In this document: in pieces, positions 45,781 to 55,731 of the stretch
Position numbering within the stretch: the first letter of the stretch is position 1
Layout: each line of letters starts with the position of its first letter
Origin: Aerococcaceae bacterium NML190073
GTDB taxonomy: Bacteria > Bacillota > Bacilli > Lactobacillales > Aerococcaceae
Direction of reading: 5' to 3'
Assembly: GCA_026131555.1 (NCBI GenBank)
Contig: JAMXJH010000001.1
Span: 124,001 to 188,000 of the forward strand
DNA: 64,000 bases
Translations under genes and position numbers: made by a program
Notes under the pieces: generated by a model
The model's input: the letters and a program-made list of their open reading frames with translations, nothing else
What the model was told of the DNA's origin: nothing
Databases searched by the model: none

Positions 45781-48603
45781 TTACTTCTGCAAAATTTGCT
45801 TCAAATATTGTCCGGTGAAGCTGCCTTTGACTTCTGCGACTTCTTCCGGTGTGCCGGTCGCAATGATGTTGCCGCCTTTCACGCCACCTTCAGGTCCTAA
45901 GTCAATAATATAATCGGCTGTCTTGATGACTTCCAAGTTATGCTCGATAATTACCACGGTATTCCCCGCTTCAACTAAGCGGTCAATCACTTGCAACAAG
46001 CGGCGAATATCGTGCGCATGTAAGCCCGTTGTCGGCTCATCTAATATATAGAAGGTTCTGCCGGTGGAAACACGTTGCAATTCAGACGCCAACTTCATTC
46101 GCTGTGCTTCCCCGCCCGATAAGGTAGTGGCAGATTGCCCTAATCGCACATAACTCAAGCCAACATCCATCAAAGTTTGCAACTTACGCTTAATCTTAGG
46201 AATGGCAGAGAAGAATTCGAGCGCATCTTCAACTGTCAAATCCAACACTTCGGCAATATTCTTACCTTTATATTTGATTTCCAATGTTTCAGAATTATAG
46301 CGCTTGCCTTTACACACTTCGCACGGCACATAAACATCCGGCAAGAAATGCATTTCAATCTTATTGATTCCGCCACCGGAACACGCTTCACAACGTCCGC
46401 CCTTCACATTGAAGCTGAAACGACCTTTATTATACCCGCGGATTTTTGCTTCGTTCGTCTGAGCAAAAAGGTCGCGAATATCATCAAAGACTCCCGTATA
46501 AGTTGCTGGATTACTTCTCGGCGTGCGCCCGATTGGACTTTGGTCAATGTCAATAATCTTGTCAAGCAATTCGTGTCCGCTCATCGTCTTGAATGCGCCC
46601 GGCTTCTCCTTGGTGTTCGTCAACTTTTGCGAAAGTGCTACTTTCAAAATACGGTTCACCAATGTACTTTTACCGGAGCCGGATACACCGGTAACACAAG
46701 TCAGACGCCCGATTGGAAACTTGGCCGTTACTTGATTCAAGTTATTCTCACTGGCTCCTTGTATTTCCAACCAACCTCTATCTTCCGTTCGGCGTTCTTG
46801 AGGAATTTCAATCCGTTCCTTCCCGGATAAGTACTTACCCGTCAATGAATTCGGGTTATTCATAATGTCCGCAGGTGTGCCTTGCGCGACAATTTGTCCA
46901 CCATGTTCACCGGCACCCGGTCCAATATCAATAATGTGGTCTGCTGTCATCATTGTTTCGTCATCGTGCTCAACAACGATTAACGTGTTGCCGAGGTCAC
47001 GCATTTTTTCCAGCGATTGAATCAAACGGGCATTATCCCGTTGATGTAAGCCGATTGACGGCTCGTCCAAAATGTAGAGAACTCCGCTCAAATTGGAACC
47101 TATTTGCGTTGCTAAGCGAATCCGCTGCGCTTCACCGCCGGACAATGAACCGGCAACTCGGCTCAATGTTAAGTACTCCAAGCCAACATTATTCAGAAAC
47201 TGCAGACGGTCGCATACTTCCTTAATAATCGGTCGCGCGATCATGTCGTTTGCCGGCGAGAATGTTAGCGATTGGAAATGCGCCAAAGCATCGCCAATCG
47301 ACAACTCGGTTGCTTGCGCAATATTTTTGTCGCCGACTTTGACCGAAAGTGCAATTTCATTCAGACGTTGCCCTTTACAGCTTGGGCACTTCAATTCGGT
47401 CATGTATTGACGCATGACTTCTCGCGTGTATTCCGAACTCGTTTCATGGTAGCGCCGATCCACATTCGTCACGACACCTTCAAAGGTAATATCCACCACT
47501 CTTTTGCCGCCGGACATTGGCTCATGCTCGAACTGGAACGTGAAATCCGGCGCACCATACTTCAACACACGCTGCTCTTCCTCGCTCAGCTGATTGAACG
47601 GCTTCGTCATATCAATCCCATACGCCCGACAAAATTGCTCCAACATCGATGAATAATAGGTCGAACTAATCGGTGCCCACGCTGCAAATACGCCTTCTGC
47701 AATCGACAAGTTCGTGTCCGGTATTACCAAGTCCTCGTCCACCGTTAAGCGGGCACCTAAACCATCACAGCTTGAACAAGCACCGAAAGGCGCATTGAAA
47801 GAGAACAAGCGCGGCTCCAACTCCCCAACCGTGAAGTCACAATGTGGACAAGCAAAGTGCTCATTGAAATACAAAGGCTCTTCTCCAATCACATCAACAA
47901 CCATATGCCCCTCTGCTAGACGAAGCGCCGTTTCAATCGAATCGAATAGACGGGAGCGCACCTCTTCCTTGATGACAATGCGATCCACTACTACATCAAT
48001 ATTATGTTTCTTGGTCTTCGATAACTCCGGCACCTCGCTAATGTCATACACTTCATCATCAACACGTACACGGACAAAGCCTTCTTTTGCAATTCTCTCC
48101 AAAGCTTTCGTATGTTGTCCTTTCTGTTGACGAATATAAGGCGCAAGAATTTGAATGCGCGAACGCTCCGGCAACGCCATAAGACGCTCGACCATTTGGT
48201 CAATCGTCTGACGCTCAATCGGGATATTGTGCTTCGGACAATACGGCGTGCCGACACGCGCATACAACAAACGCAAATAATCATTGATTTCCGTTACCGT
48301 TCCAACGGTTGAACGCGGATTGTGACTCGTCGTCTTCTGGTCGATCGAGATTGCCGGACTCAAACCTTCAATCGAATCAACATCCGGTTTATCCATTTGT
48401 CCGAGGAATTGCCTTGCATACGCCGACAAACTCTCCACATAACGCCGCTGCCCTTCCGCATATAGCGTGTCGAAGGCCAGAGAGCTCTTACCGGAGCCGG
48501 ATAATCCCGTTACAACAACTAATTTATCACGCGGTATTTCTACATTGATATTCTTCAAATTATGAGAACGCGCGCCTTTTACGATAATTTTATCTTTTGC
48601 CAT
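45781..48603 (-). CDS. uvrA: Excinuclease ABC subunit A
   Basis: Damage-recognition ATPase of nucleotide excision repair, 940 residues, normal length. Two ABC modules: Walker [10 protein letters not shown] at 33-41 and GVSGSGKST in the second half; signatures [16 protein letters not shown] and [15 protein letters not shown]. Zinc-binding cysteine pairs (CPHC...CSSC and CEAC...CEVC) are present. uvrB, often adjacent, is not within the window. Confidence 0.98.
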   Translation of the reverse strand: MAKDKIIVKGARSHNLKNINVEIPRDKLVVVTGLSGSGKSSLAFDTLYAEGQRRYVESLSAYARQFLGQMDKPDVDSIEGLSPAISIDQKTTSHNPRSTVGTVTEINDYLRLLYARVGTPYCPKHNIPIERQTIDQMVERLMALPERSRIQILAPYIRQQKGQHTKALERIAKEGFVRVRVDDEVYDISEVPELSKTKKHNIDVVVDRIVIKEEVRSRLFDSIETALRLAEGHMVVDVIGEEPLYFNEHFACPHCDFTVGELEPRLFSFNAPFGACSSCDGLGARLTVDEDLVIPDTNLSIAEGVFAAWAPISSTYYSSMLEQFCRAYGIDMTKPFNQLSEEEQRVLKYGAPDFTFQFEHEPMSGGKRVVDITFEGVVTNVDRRYHETSSEYTREVMRQYMTELKCPSCKGQRLNEIALSVKVGDKNIAQATELSIGDALAHFQSLTFSPANDMIARPIIKEVCDRLQFLNNVGLEYLTLSRVAGSLSGGEAQRIRLATQIGSNLSGVLYILDEPSIGLHQRDNARLIQSLEKMRDLGNTLIVVEHDDETMMTADHIIDIGPGAGEHGGQIVAQGTPADIMNNPNSLTGKYLSGKERIEIPQERRTEDRGWLEIQGASENNLNQVTAKFPIGRLTCVTGVSGSGKSTLVNRILKVALSQKLTNTKEKPGAFKTMSGHELLDKIIDIDQSPIGRTPRSNPATYTGVFDDIRDLFAQTNEAKIRGYNKGRFSFNVKGGRCEACSGGGINKIEMHFLPDVYVPCEVCKGKRYNSETLEIKYKGKNIAEVLDLTVEDALEFFSAIPKIKRKLQTLMDVGLSYVRLGQSATTLSGGEAQRMKLASELQRVSTGRTFYILDEPTTGLHAHDIRRLLQVIDRLVEAGNTVVIIEHNLEVIKTADYIIDLGPEGGVKGGNIIATGTPEEVAEVKGSFTGQYLKQILQK

Positions 48604-48745
48604 TTATTCTGAATCCTCACTTATATTCTTGCGATTTCCTCATCATTATAACACATCTTTCTCCAACTAGCGAATAAATGTTCGTTTGCAAAAATATTTT
48701 TCGCTCTTTACAATAATAGCAATGATATACGAAAGGAACTTCTTT

Positions 48746-49456
48746 ATGCGTCTTGATCGCTTACTATACGACACCGGTTTCGGCTCTAAGAGAAACGTCA
48801 CCCAATTATTCAAACGCCGACAAATCTATATAGACGGCAGGCTTGCCACACATCTCGGGCAGAATGTTGACCCTTTTTTGCAGGTGGTCTGTGTATCCGG
48901 TCAGCGAATTATCGGCGATAAGCAACACGTCTACTATATGCTCAACAAACCGCAAGGGGTCGTGACCGCCAATTCGGACAGGAAACTACCAACGGTCATT
49001 GATTTGATTGCACCGGAAGACCGCCGACCTGACTTGTACGCTGTCGGACGCTTGGACGGCGATACGGAAGGCTTGCTACTACTGACCGATAACGGACCGC
49101 TCGGCTACCGACTGTTGCACCCGCAACGCCATATCCCCAAGACTTATGCCGTCACGACACTCGAACCGTTGGAAACGCAAGATATTGAACGCTTCCACCA
49201 AGGCATCATTTTCCATGACGGAACACAATGCAAGAGCGCACAATTGCACATTATCAGCCCACACCACGCCCACGTCACCCTTCACGAAGGTAAGTTCCAC
49301 CAAGTCAAGAAGATGTTCCTCTCCGTCGGCAAAAAAATCACACACCTCAAGCGCATTACCTTCGGCGATTTAGCGCTGGATTCCACCTTAAATGCCGGAG
49401 AGTACCGCCCACTTACCTCGACAGAACTCGCCATTATTAAACAATATTTAGATTGA
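48746..49456 (+). CDS. RsuA-family pseudouridine synthase
   Basis: A 236-residue rRNA pseudouridine synthase, probably modifying 16S rRNA (U516 in E. coli RsuA). The S4 RNA-binding domain is at about 1-55 (MRLDRLLYDTGFGSKRNVTQLFK). The catalytic domain holds D104 in GRLDGDTEGLLLL, plus KTYAV and GKFHQVKKMF. AAAGGA lies 8 bases before ATG 48746; the frame extends to 48686 without a ribosome site. One of three plus-strand genes, ending at a strong terminator. The precise target cannot be told from RsuA-like paralogues. Confidence 0.9.
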   Translation: MRLDRLLYDTGFGSKRNVTQLFKRRQIYIDGRLATHLGQNVDPFLQVVCVSGQRIIGDKQHVYYMLNKPQGVVTANSDRKLPTVIDLIAPEDRRPDLYAVGRLDGDTEGLLLLTDNGPLGYRLLHPQRHIPKTYAVTTLEPLETQDIERFHQGIIFHDGTQCKSAQLHIISPHHAHVTLHEGKFHQVKKMFLSVGKKITHLKRITFGDLALDSTLNAGEYRPLTSTELAIIKQYLD

Positions 49457-49482
49457 AAACACCATGCGAACGCATGGTGTTT
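49457..49482. terminator. Bidirectional terminator, RsuA-type gene and GNAT gene
   Basis: Twelve-bp perfect stem AAACACCATGCG/CGCATGGTGTTT with 2-base spacer between convergent genes. Confidence 0.9.
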
Positions 49483-49537
49483 CTGTCTTCAAAATTGATT
49501 AATCAATTTCCTTTATTTACCTAAATGGTCAACACAT

Positions 49538-50029
49538 CTATATTTCCTTCACCAAATTATACCAAACTTGATTGCCATGCTGTGAAGCAGCGACACCTTC
49601 ATTGCGATAACCATGTTTCTCATAGAACACAATCAGATGTTCCAAGCAAGTCAAGGATACAGCACGCGCTTGATAAAATTGCGCTTTTTGTTCGAATGAT
49701 GCCAATAAGCGTTGAGCGATACCTTGCCCTTGCGCATCTGGGCTGACCGCCAAGCCTAAGACGAGTAGATATTCGGGATTCAAGCTATTGGCAGAAATCT
49801 TCTTGAATAAATCATCGGTAATGTAACGCTGATTCAATGCCGATCCTGCTATATAACCTAAGATTTGATGCGCCTCATCCCGCGCCACAAAGAATGTTTC
49901 CGGCGCGTACTCAATCCGTTGTTGCATCACGTCCACTGTATCGGCAACCCCTTCCGCAAAGACCGCTTGCTCAATCGCCATAATTCCTGCTAAATCCGAT
50001 AACGTCGGATGATTCACATAAATTTCCAT
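49538..50029 (-). CDS. GNAT-family N-acetyltransferase
   Basis: A 163-residue acyl-CoA N-acyltransferase. The acetyl-CoA loop VSPDAQGQGIAQRLLASFE (Q/R-x-x-G-x-A type) is near residues 97-115, and FYEKHGYRNEG near the end forms the usual beta-bulge strand. Similar to AANAT-like amine acetyltransferases; substrate unknown. Monocistronic, downstream of the cell-wall hydrolase terminator. Confidence 0.88.
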   Translation of the reverse strand: MEIYVNHPTLSDLAGIMAIEQAVFAEGVADTVDVMQQRIEYAPETFFVARDEAHQILGYIAGSALNQRYITDDLFKKISANSLNPEYLLVLGLAVSPDAQGQGIAQRLLASFEQKAQFYQARAVSLTCLEHLIVFYEKHGYRNEGVAASQHGNQVWYNLVKEI

Positions 50030-50069
50030 GCATTAAAACTCCTCTCTCAATATAGTTTATACGAAAAAA

Positions 50070-50095
50070 GAAAGCCTTGGCAAGCCAAGGCTTTC
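50070..50095 (-). terminator. Terminator after the NlpC/P60 hydrolase gene
   Basis: Eleven-bp perfect stem GAAAGCCTTGG/CCAAGGCTTTC with 4-base loop and T6 on the minus strand. Confidence 0.95.
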
Positions 50096-50114
50096 AGTTG
50101 TTTGATTCATTCAA

Positions 50115-51524
50115 TTAACGTACACGTACTGCAAAGTCAGGAGTGAAGTATTGAATGCTGTTGTACTCTAATGGTGTTCCAGGTTGTGATGCGTGGATAT
50201 AGTTTCCGCCACCTGTTGCGATTGCAACGTGATACGTTCCACCCGGTGAACCCCAGAAGTATAAATCTCCCGGTTGAGCTTCAGCAACACTAATCTTAGT
50301 ACCAGAAGACTCTTGAGGTACTGTCCAACCACCTACGTCAATACCGTATGCTTCTTTGAAGACATATTGTACAAATCCTGAGCAGTCGAATCCGCTCGGG
50401 CTCTTACCGCCCCATACATAAGGTGTTCCTAAGTATTTAGCAGCTGTGTTGATAACATCGCCGTAGTTGCTACCGTAGCTTGGTGCTTCAACTACAGGCT
50501 CTTCCACAACTGGTGTTTCCTCAACAACCGGAGTTTCAACAACCGGTTCTTCTTGAACAGGTGCTTCAACTACAGGCGTTTCTTCAACCACAGGTTCCTC
50601 TTGAACAGGAACTTCAGTCGCCGGTGCCTCTTCTACTACCGGTTGCTCTTGAGCCGGTTCTTCCACAACAGATTCTGCAGGTACTTCTTCTAACACAGGT
50701 GCTTCTGCTGTTTCGGCTACCGGTGCTTCTTCTACTACTTCATTCGTTACTTCCGGTGCAGTCGCCGCTGCTGATTGAGCTGCTGCCGCTTCAGCCGCCG
50801 CTTGTGCTGCTTGCGCCGCTGCAATTGCTTGCGCTTCTTCAAAAGCAGCCTTCTCAGCTACCAACGCATCGCGTTGCGCCGCTGCCAATGTAATATCTGA
50901 AGTTAATTGGTTGTACACTGCTTCAGCTTCTGCTGATTGTGTTGCCAATTCATTCTTCAAAGTTTCCAATTCAGCCATTTTCTTAACTTTGTCTTGCTTC
51001 GTTGTTTCAACTTCAGCTTTTTTAGTTTCTACAGCTTCTTTGTCAGCTTTTTGTTCGTTGATTAAGTCTTTGTTAGCATTAACCATTTTGCGGACAACGT
51101 CAACACGTCCAACGAAATCGCTCACTGAACGAGATGATGCTACTAAGTTAACATAGTTTGTTGCGCCACCGTTTACTTGCACTGCACGCGCTTGGTCTGC
51201 CAATAAGCTTTCACGCTTCTCAATCAAAGTATTCAACTCTTCGATTTGAGTTTCCAATTCTTTGATTTGTGCATCGTCTGTTGCAATGCTTGTCAATAAT
51301 TCGCCTGCTTCAGCTTGGATAGCTTCCAATTGCGCATAGGCTGCTGTTAATTGCTCATATAATGCTGCTTGTGATGCTGATAAGTTATTGATTGCGATTT
51401 GTGTTTCGCCAATCATTGTATCGTAGTCTTGCGCAGATACAACAGAACCACCTGCCACTGCTCCTAAGATAATCGCTGAAGTAAATAAAGTCTTGAATAC
51501 ATTATTGCGTTTCACTTTCTTCAT
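50115..51524 (-). CDS. PcsB-like secreted NlpC/P60 peptidoglycan hydrolase
   Basis: A 469-residue secreted cell-wall hydrolase. The signal peptide is about 1-31 (VVSA). A long coiled coil covers about 38-235, as in PcsB/CwlO-type proteins controlled by FtsEX, followed by an Ala-rich stretch 236-256. A Pro/Val/Glu repeat linker (about 258-347, units such as PVVEE and APVQEE) leads to a C-terminal NlpC/P60 domain at 355-469. The catalytic residues C381 (FDCSGF), H432 (YHVAI) and H444 are present. It likely cleaves stem peptides at division or growth sites. A structured leader lies upstream. Very probably essential or growth-important by analogy. Confidence 0.92.
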   Translation of the reverse strand: MKKVKRNNVFKTLFTSAIILGAVAGGSVVSAQDYDTMIGETQIAINNLSASQAALYEQLTAAYAQLEAIQAEAGELLTSIATDDAQIKELETQIEELNTLIEKRESLLADQARAVQVNGGATNYVNLVASSRSVSDFVGRVDVVRKMVNANKDLINEQKADKEAVETKKAEVETTKQDKVKKMAELETLKNELATQSAEAEAVYNQLTSDITLAAAQRDALVAEKAAFEEAQAIAAAQAAQAAAEAAAAQSAAATAPEVTNEVVEEAPVAETAEAPVLEEVPAESVVEEPAQEQPVVEEAPATEVPVQEEPVVEETPVVEAPVQEEPVVETPVVEETPVVEEPVVEAPSYGSNYGDVINTAAKYLGTPYVWGGKSPSGFDCSGFVQYVFKEAYGIDVGGWTVPQESSGTKISVAEAQPGDLYFWGSPGGTYHVAIATGGGNYIHASQPGTPLEYNSIQYFTPDFAVRVR

Positions 51525-51562
51525 TACTGATGTCTCTCCTTTGAGTTGTTACTCACTTTTTT

Positions 51563-51635
51563 GTTAAGTCATTCGGCAAAAAATACTTTGCCTTTCATTC
51601 GATTTGCGAGTTGGTGCTACCTCGCTTAATTTAAC
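51563..51635 (-). promoter_or_regulatory. Structured leader of the NlpC/P60 hydrolase gene
   Basis: The minus-strand 5' region can fold into a three-way junction: hairpins GGCAAA/TTTGCC (51575-51592) and GCGAG/CTCGC (51606-51625) enclosed by a short TTAA/TTAA-type outer stem (51563-51567 with 51631-51635). I cannot match it to a known riboswitch. A TATTAT box lies just upstream near 51644. Confidence 0.35.
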
Positions 51636-51769
51636 CTGAGGCTATAATAACACACGCCAACAAGAAATAGTTGCTTTTCTTTAATTCGTATAGCATCTGT
51701 AACATTGTTGTAAAGTTGCCTAGTTTTTGTTGCAAAAAATGCGCGATTTCCGTCGTTTTGATACAATTC

Positions 51770-51798
51770 TTGACGCTCATTCTGTCTGCTGTTATAAT
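51770..51798 (+). promoter_or_regulatory. tyrS promoter
   Basis: TTGACG (51770-51775), 17 bases, TATAAT (51793-51798); same layout as the pheST promoter. Confidence 0.85.
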
Positions 51799-51804
51799 GA
51801 AGCT

Positions 51805-52046
51805 ACATTTTAAGCGACCATGCGTTGAAGAAGCGAAGTAGTGAATAATCCTTGCCTTGTTAGAGAGTTAGTGGATGGTGCAAACTAACACGGGTTATTG
51901 ACGAATTACACTTTGGAGCAACTGAACAAGCGATTCGCACTCGTTACCGTGCTCAAAGTGATTTGTTTGCTAACAAATAAGACGGGTGGTACCACGGTTT
52001 TGAAATCGTCCCTTGCATTCCTTCACGGAGTGTGAGGGACTTTTTT
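51805..52046 (+). promoter_or_regulatory. T-box leader of tyrS, tRNA-Tyr responsive
   Basis: T-box GGGTGGTACCACG at 51984-51996. The terminator stem GTCCCT...AGGGAC at 52008-52040 has T6 after it. The specifier reads UAC (Tyr) at 51907-51909 within GAATTACACTTTGGAG, in the same context as the Phe specifier of the pheST leader. Confidence 0.95.
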
Positions 52047-52080
52047 GCGCTTAAAAAAACAGAGAAAAGGAGCAGATAAC

Positions 52081-53346
52081 ATGTCAATTATTGAAGATTT
52101 ACAATGGCGCGGCGCCATCAATCAACAAACGGATGCGGAAGGTTTGGAGAAGCTGGTCAGCAAGAAGGCGATTGGCTTATATTGCGGCGTTGACCCGACC
52201 GGCGATTCGATGCATATCGGGCATTTAATTCCGTTCATGGTCTTGAAGAGATTCCAACTTGCCGGGCACAAGCCGGTCGTCCTCATCGGTGGCGCTACTG
52301 GTGCAATCGGTGACCCGAGCGGACGCAACAGCGAGCGTTCGTTGCAAACAATGGATGTTATCAACGAGAATGCGCGTAAACTCACCGAGCAAATGAACCG
52401 TCTATTTCTTAAAGGCGATACCGAAGCGAGCGGCTTTAGAATCGTGAACAACTACGACTGGCTCAGCCGCATTTCAATGTTGGAATTGTTGCGTGATTAC
52501 GGCAAACACTTCAACTTGAACGCCATGTTAGCAAAAGATGTCGTTGCCAGCCGTTTGGAAGTAGGGATTTCCTTTACGGAATTCACTTACCAAATTCTGC
52601 AATCGATTGACTTCCACCATTTGTTCGTCAACCACGACGTGCAATTACAAATCGGTGGCGCGGATCAGTGGGGGAACATTACTGCCGGCTTGGACTTCAT
52701 TCGTCGTATGGAAGGACACGAATCGGAAGCGTACGGTTTAACCATTCCGCTGATGTTGAAGTCCGACGGTACCAAATTCGGTAAAAGCGCCGGAAACGCC
52801 ATTTGGTTAGACCCTGAACAAACGACGCCGTACGAATTTTACCAATTCTGGCTCAACCAACAAGATGCTGACGTGGTGAAATTCTTGAAATACTTCACCT
52901 TCCTGTCGAAAGAAGAAATCGATGAACTTGCGAACGAAATTGCCACACAACCGCATTTGCGTGTCGCTCAAAAGCGCCTTGCCGAAGAAATTACTCGCTT
53001 CGTACATGGACAAGAAGCGCTTGATGAAGCCTTGCAAATTACCGACGCACTATTCACAGGGCAAGTGCAACATTTATCCGTGTCACAAATCGAACAAGGA
53101 TTCAAACACATGCCTCAATCAACCAGCCCGGCTGAACCGAGCAATTTAGCCGTTTGGTTGGTCGATACCGGCATTGTCAAATCACGCCGTGAAGCTCGCG
53201 AATTCATCAACAACGGCGCTATCCTCATCAATGGCGAGAAAGTGACCGACGTTGACTTTGAAATCAGTCCGGAACACGCCATCGGCAACAAATACGTTAT
53301 CGTTCGCCGCGGCAAGAAGAATTACCACTTAGTTACTTTCGCTTAA
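52081..53346 (+). CDS. tyrS: Tyrosyl-tRNA synthetase
   Basis: Class I synthetase charging tRNA-Tyr, 421 residues. HIGH motif at 45-48 (DSMHIGHLIPF), KMSKS variant KFGKS near residue 230, C-terminal S4 domain about 355-421 (SRREAREFINNGAILINGE). AAAAGGAG lies 8 bases before ATG 52081; the frame extends into the T-box terminator to 52045 and is not used. Monocistronic between its T-box leader and terminator. Confidence 0.98.
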   Translation: MSIIEDLQWRGAINQQTDAEGLEKLVSKKAIGLYCGVDPTGDSMHIGHLIPFMVLKRFQLAGHKPVVLIGGATGAIGDPSGRNSERSLQTMDVINENARKLTEQMNRLFLKGDTEASGFRIVNNYDWLSRISMLELLRDYGKHFNLNAMLAKDVVASRLEVGISFTEFTYQILQSIDFHHLFVNHDVQLQIGGADQWGNITAGLDFIRRMEGHESEAYGLTIPLMLKSDGTKFGKSAGNAIWLDPEQTTPYEFYQFWLNQQDADVVKFLKYFTFLSKEEIDELANEIATQPHLRVAQKRLAEEITRFVHGQEALDEALQITDALFTGQVQHLSVSQIEQGFKHMPQSTSPAEPSNLAVWLVDTGIVKSRREAREFINNGAILINGEKVTDVDFEISPEHAIGNKYVIVRRGKKNYHLVTFA

Positions 53347-53360
53347 CCTTCACAAAAAAG

Positions 53361-53410
53361 AATGCGACAGATTGCCAAACATCATGCGTTTGACACTATC
53401 TTGTCGCATT
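53361..53410 (+). terminator. Terminator after tyrS
   Basis: Outer stem AATGCGACA/TGTCGCATT with an inner CAAAC/GTTTG hairpin and a T-run. It also reads as a terminator for the minus-strand operon ending at 53423. Confidence 0.9.
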
Positions 53411-53422
53411 TTTTGTTGTACT

Positions 53423-53593
53423 TTATTTACGCCAACCGTCCGGACTCCACATCATGCCGTCTAATTTGGCTTTCTGATTCGCAATCCACTGTTGCTGTTC
53501 GTGATTCACTTTCAATGCTACTGCCAACAAGGCTTTGGTTGGGTAATCTTTCGCTTGGTCCTGCCAGCGTTTCATATATTTTTGCCAATCCAT
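53423..53593 (-). CDS. Small Trp/Lys-rich protein of unknown function (56 aa)
   Basis: A 56-residue frame (MDWQKYMKRWQDQAKDYPTK at the start, MMWSPDGWRK at the end) 10 bp after the oxidoreductase gene. A weak ribosome site AGGTG is 8 bases before ATG, consistent with coupling to the upstream stop. Amphipathic, basic and with five tryptophans; no signal peptide. I recognise no family. The downstream bidirectional terminator makes it the last gene of the response-regulator operon. Confidence 0.6.
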   Translation of the reverse strand: MDWQKYMKRWQDQAKDYPTKALLAVALKVNHEQQQWIANQKAKLDGMMWSPDGWRK

Positions 53594-53603
53594 TTGTCTG
53601 CAC

Positions 53604-54302
53604 CTACCAATCTCGCGTAATATTCAATAATTCGTCCAGTTCATCGCGTTGCTGTTCCAAATCTCCTGCGAACAGTTCGAATAATATCGCATCTTCCGGT
53701 GATAACTCCAACTGTTTATCTGTCAGCGAGCGGATTTTGTCAATGATAAAATCTTGAAAAGCTAAGAAATTCGCTACGGTTCCTGTCTGTAAGTAGCAGG
53801 CGTAACGCAGCATCAAATCGAACTTTTCTTCCTCGCTCATGTACTGGAATTGGTAAACCGCAAAAGGCGCTAAATAACGCATACCGAAATAACGGGCAAA
53901 TGTTTCATACGGCGATAACAATTCGGACATTGTGCGTTGCTCGCGCCCGCCGGCTTGATATTCACTCTCCGCCACTCCGACAATTGGCACCACTCCGAAT
54001 TCACATTGCGCTAGGTGCTGTTGTAATTTTCGCATGGAAGCGGACATGTCAAAGACCGTGTCCATCCACTGCTTCAGAATTGCCGGCGCTTGATACCAGT
54101 AGAGTGGGAATTGCACAATGATACGCTGATATTGTGCCAAGCGCGCCTGTTCTGCTCGTGGTTCGAAACCGCCGTTCGCTTCAAACTCCGTGTGCAAATC
54201 GACAAAGGTCGCGTCAGTGAGCATTTGACCGCTACTCAACAGAAACTGTTGACTGCCGGATTGTGCGCTATTCGGATGCGCAATGTAAACAATGGTTTTC
54301 AT
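53604..54302 (-). CDS. NAD(P)H-dependent flavodoxin-fold oxidoreductase (KefF/MdaB-like)
   Basis: A 232-residue quinone reductase-like protein. Flavodoxin-type start KTIVYIAHPNSAQSGSQQFLL, then the conserved IIVQFPLYWYQAPAILKQWMDTVF near residues 63-86, which binds FMN/FAD and packs at the dimer interface. Expected to reduce quinones or glutathione-adduct-like electrophiles in two-electron steps. ATG 54302 follows AGGAAGGA; the TTG one codon upstream is not needed. 19 bp after the histidine kinase gene, so probably in the same operon, hinting at a redox or electrophile link. Confidence 0.88.
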   Translation of the reverse strand: MKTIVYIAHPNSAQSGSQQFLLSSGQMLTDATFVDLHTEFEANGGFEPRAEQARLAQYQRIIVQFPLYWYQAPAILKQWMDTVFDMSASMRKLQQHLAQCEFGVVPIVGVAESEYQAGGREQRTMSELLSPYETFARYFGMRYLAPFAVYQFQYMSEEEKFDLMLRYACYLQTGTVANFLAFQDFIIDKIRSLTDKQLELSPEDAILFELFAGDLEQQRDELDELLNITRDW

Positions 54303-54321
54303 CAACTATTCCTTCCTCTAA

Positions 54322-55731
54322 TTACTTATCTTCATGTGGGAAACGCAAGGTAAATGTTGTTCCTTGCCCCAATTGGCTGGCAACTTCAACTGTTCCGCCA
54401 TGCGCTTCTACCAACGATTTCACTACCGCTAAGCCGATACCCGACTCGCCGAATTTCGTGTTTTTGCGGGAAACGTCCGCCTTGTAGAATCGTTCCCATA
54501 TACTTTCGATGTGTTCCGTGTCAATGCCGATACCTTCATCGGCAACCGCAATTTCAGCATATGTATCATGCATACGGCCGATTAGCCAAATACGCCCATC
54601 TTGTGAGAATTGAATGGCGTTTGTCACCAAGTTAATGAGTACTTGAACGAGACGGTCGTAATCCGCGTAAACACGGAAATCTTCCGCGCATTCTACTTGA
54701 ATGACATTGCCTTTCTCCTTGGCTTTCTCTTCCATTTGTTGCTTGATTTGTTGGAGAACAGTCGCTCCGCTGATTGTTTGTTTTTTCAAAATGAGTTGAT
54801 TGCTACGAATCTTCTCGTAATCCAAATTCTCATTGACTAAGCGGATAAGGCGTTGCGTTTCCCGTCCGATTAACTCCAAACTACGTGCGCGATGCCCTTC
54901 CGGAATTAAGTCGTGTTGCAATCCTTCCACCACCCCGCTCATCGTCGTCAACGGTGTGCGCATTTCATGAGCGGCGTCCATCATAAATTGACGGCGCAAT
55001 TTCTCCTGACGCTTAATTTCCTCTTGCGACCGCAACAGCGATTGCGCCATCACTTCGAAATCTCGCGCCAATTCGCCGAACTCATCTTTACTGTCCACCG
55101 ATAAGTGAACATCATAATTTCCCGACGTAATTTGTCTGGTTGCTCGTTGAAGCGTCTTGATTTTGCGGGTTTGATAATAGGCGTACAAGATACTCATCAC
55201 CAAGCCCAATGCCCCCGTCGCGAAAAATGACACGTAAATTTCTTTCTGTGCAGCGCTCACACGCTGATTTAATTGCTCAAGTGGCGCACTCAATCCAACG
55301 AAACCCGGCGGAAAATCGCTTTGATCGGAACGATACGGCAAGAAAACCGCTACATAAAGTTGGATTTCGTTATTCTCTCCGAAACGACGAGTCTGTCGCA
55401 AATCAAGCGACTGCCCTTTCGCCAAAGTCGCTAAATCTTCCTCTGTTAAGCGGGCGGCCACTCGATTATTATAAGTAGGATAAATAATCCGCCCGTCCTT
55501 CAAATAAACTTGAATATCAATCCCTGAATCCGCAACGAGCGCCGATAATTTGATTAAGTCAGAACGTGTGAAATTATATTGAATAATATTGTTGCCGTAA
55601 TACAACAATTGTTCCTTCACTTCGTCATAGACGCCTTGCGTGACATATTCCGAAATCCGAAACGCACTGATAGCTAAGGCGGTTGTCAACACGACCAGAA
55701 AGCCGATGATTTGTTGCCATAGGACTTTCAT
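54322..55731 (-). CDS. Membrane sensor histidine kinase
   Basis: A 469-residue kinase. TM1 is near 7-25, the extracellular sensor region about 30-160 and TM2 about 167-187. A HAMP domain covers about 188-240, the phosphoacceptor is H255 (DAAHEMRTPLTTM), and the C-terminal ATPase has NLVTNAIQFS (N box), DEGIGID (G1) and GIGLAVVKSLVEAHGG (G2). The ATG overlaps the response regulator stop by one base. The sensor domain shows no familiar motif, so the signal is unknown. Confidence 0.92.
   Translation of the reverse strand: MKVLWQQIIGFLVVLTTALAISAFRISEYVTQGVYDEVKEQLLYYGNNIIQYNFTRSDLIKLSALVADSGIDIQVYLKDGRIIYPTYNNRVAARLTEEDLATLAKGQSLDLRQTRRFGENNEIQLYVAVFLPYRSDQSDFPPGFVGLSAPLEQLNQRVSAAQKEIYVSFFATGALGLVMSILYAYYQTRKIKTLQRATRQITSGNYDVHLSVDSKDEFGELARDFEVMAQSLLRSQEEIKRQEKLRRQFMMDAAHEMRTPLTTMSGVVEGLQHDLIPEGHRARSLELIGRETQRLIRLVNENLDYEKIRSNQLILKKQTISGATVLQQIKQQMEEKAKEKGNVIQVECAEDFRVYADYDRLVQVLINLVTNAIQFSQDGRIWLIGRMHDTYAEIAVADEGIGIDTEHIESIWERFYKADVSRKNTKFGESGIGLAVVKSLVEAHGGTVEVASQLGQGTTFTLRFPHEDK

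Noticed and set aside
50480-50893. Plus-strand Leu/Gln/Pro-rich frame of 137 residues
   Set aside because: Antisense of the Pro/Val/Glu repeat linker of the NlpC/P60 hydrolase; no start context.
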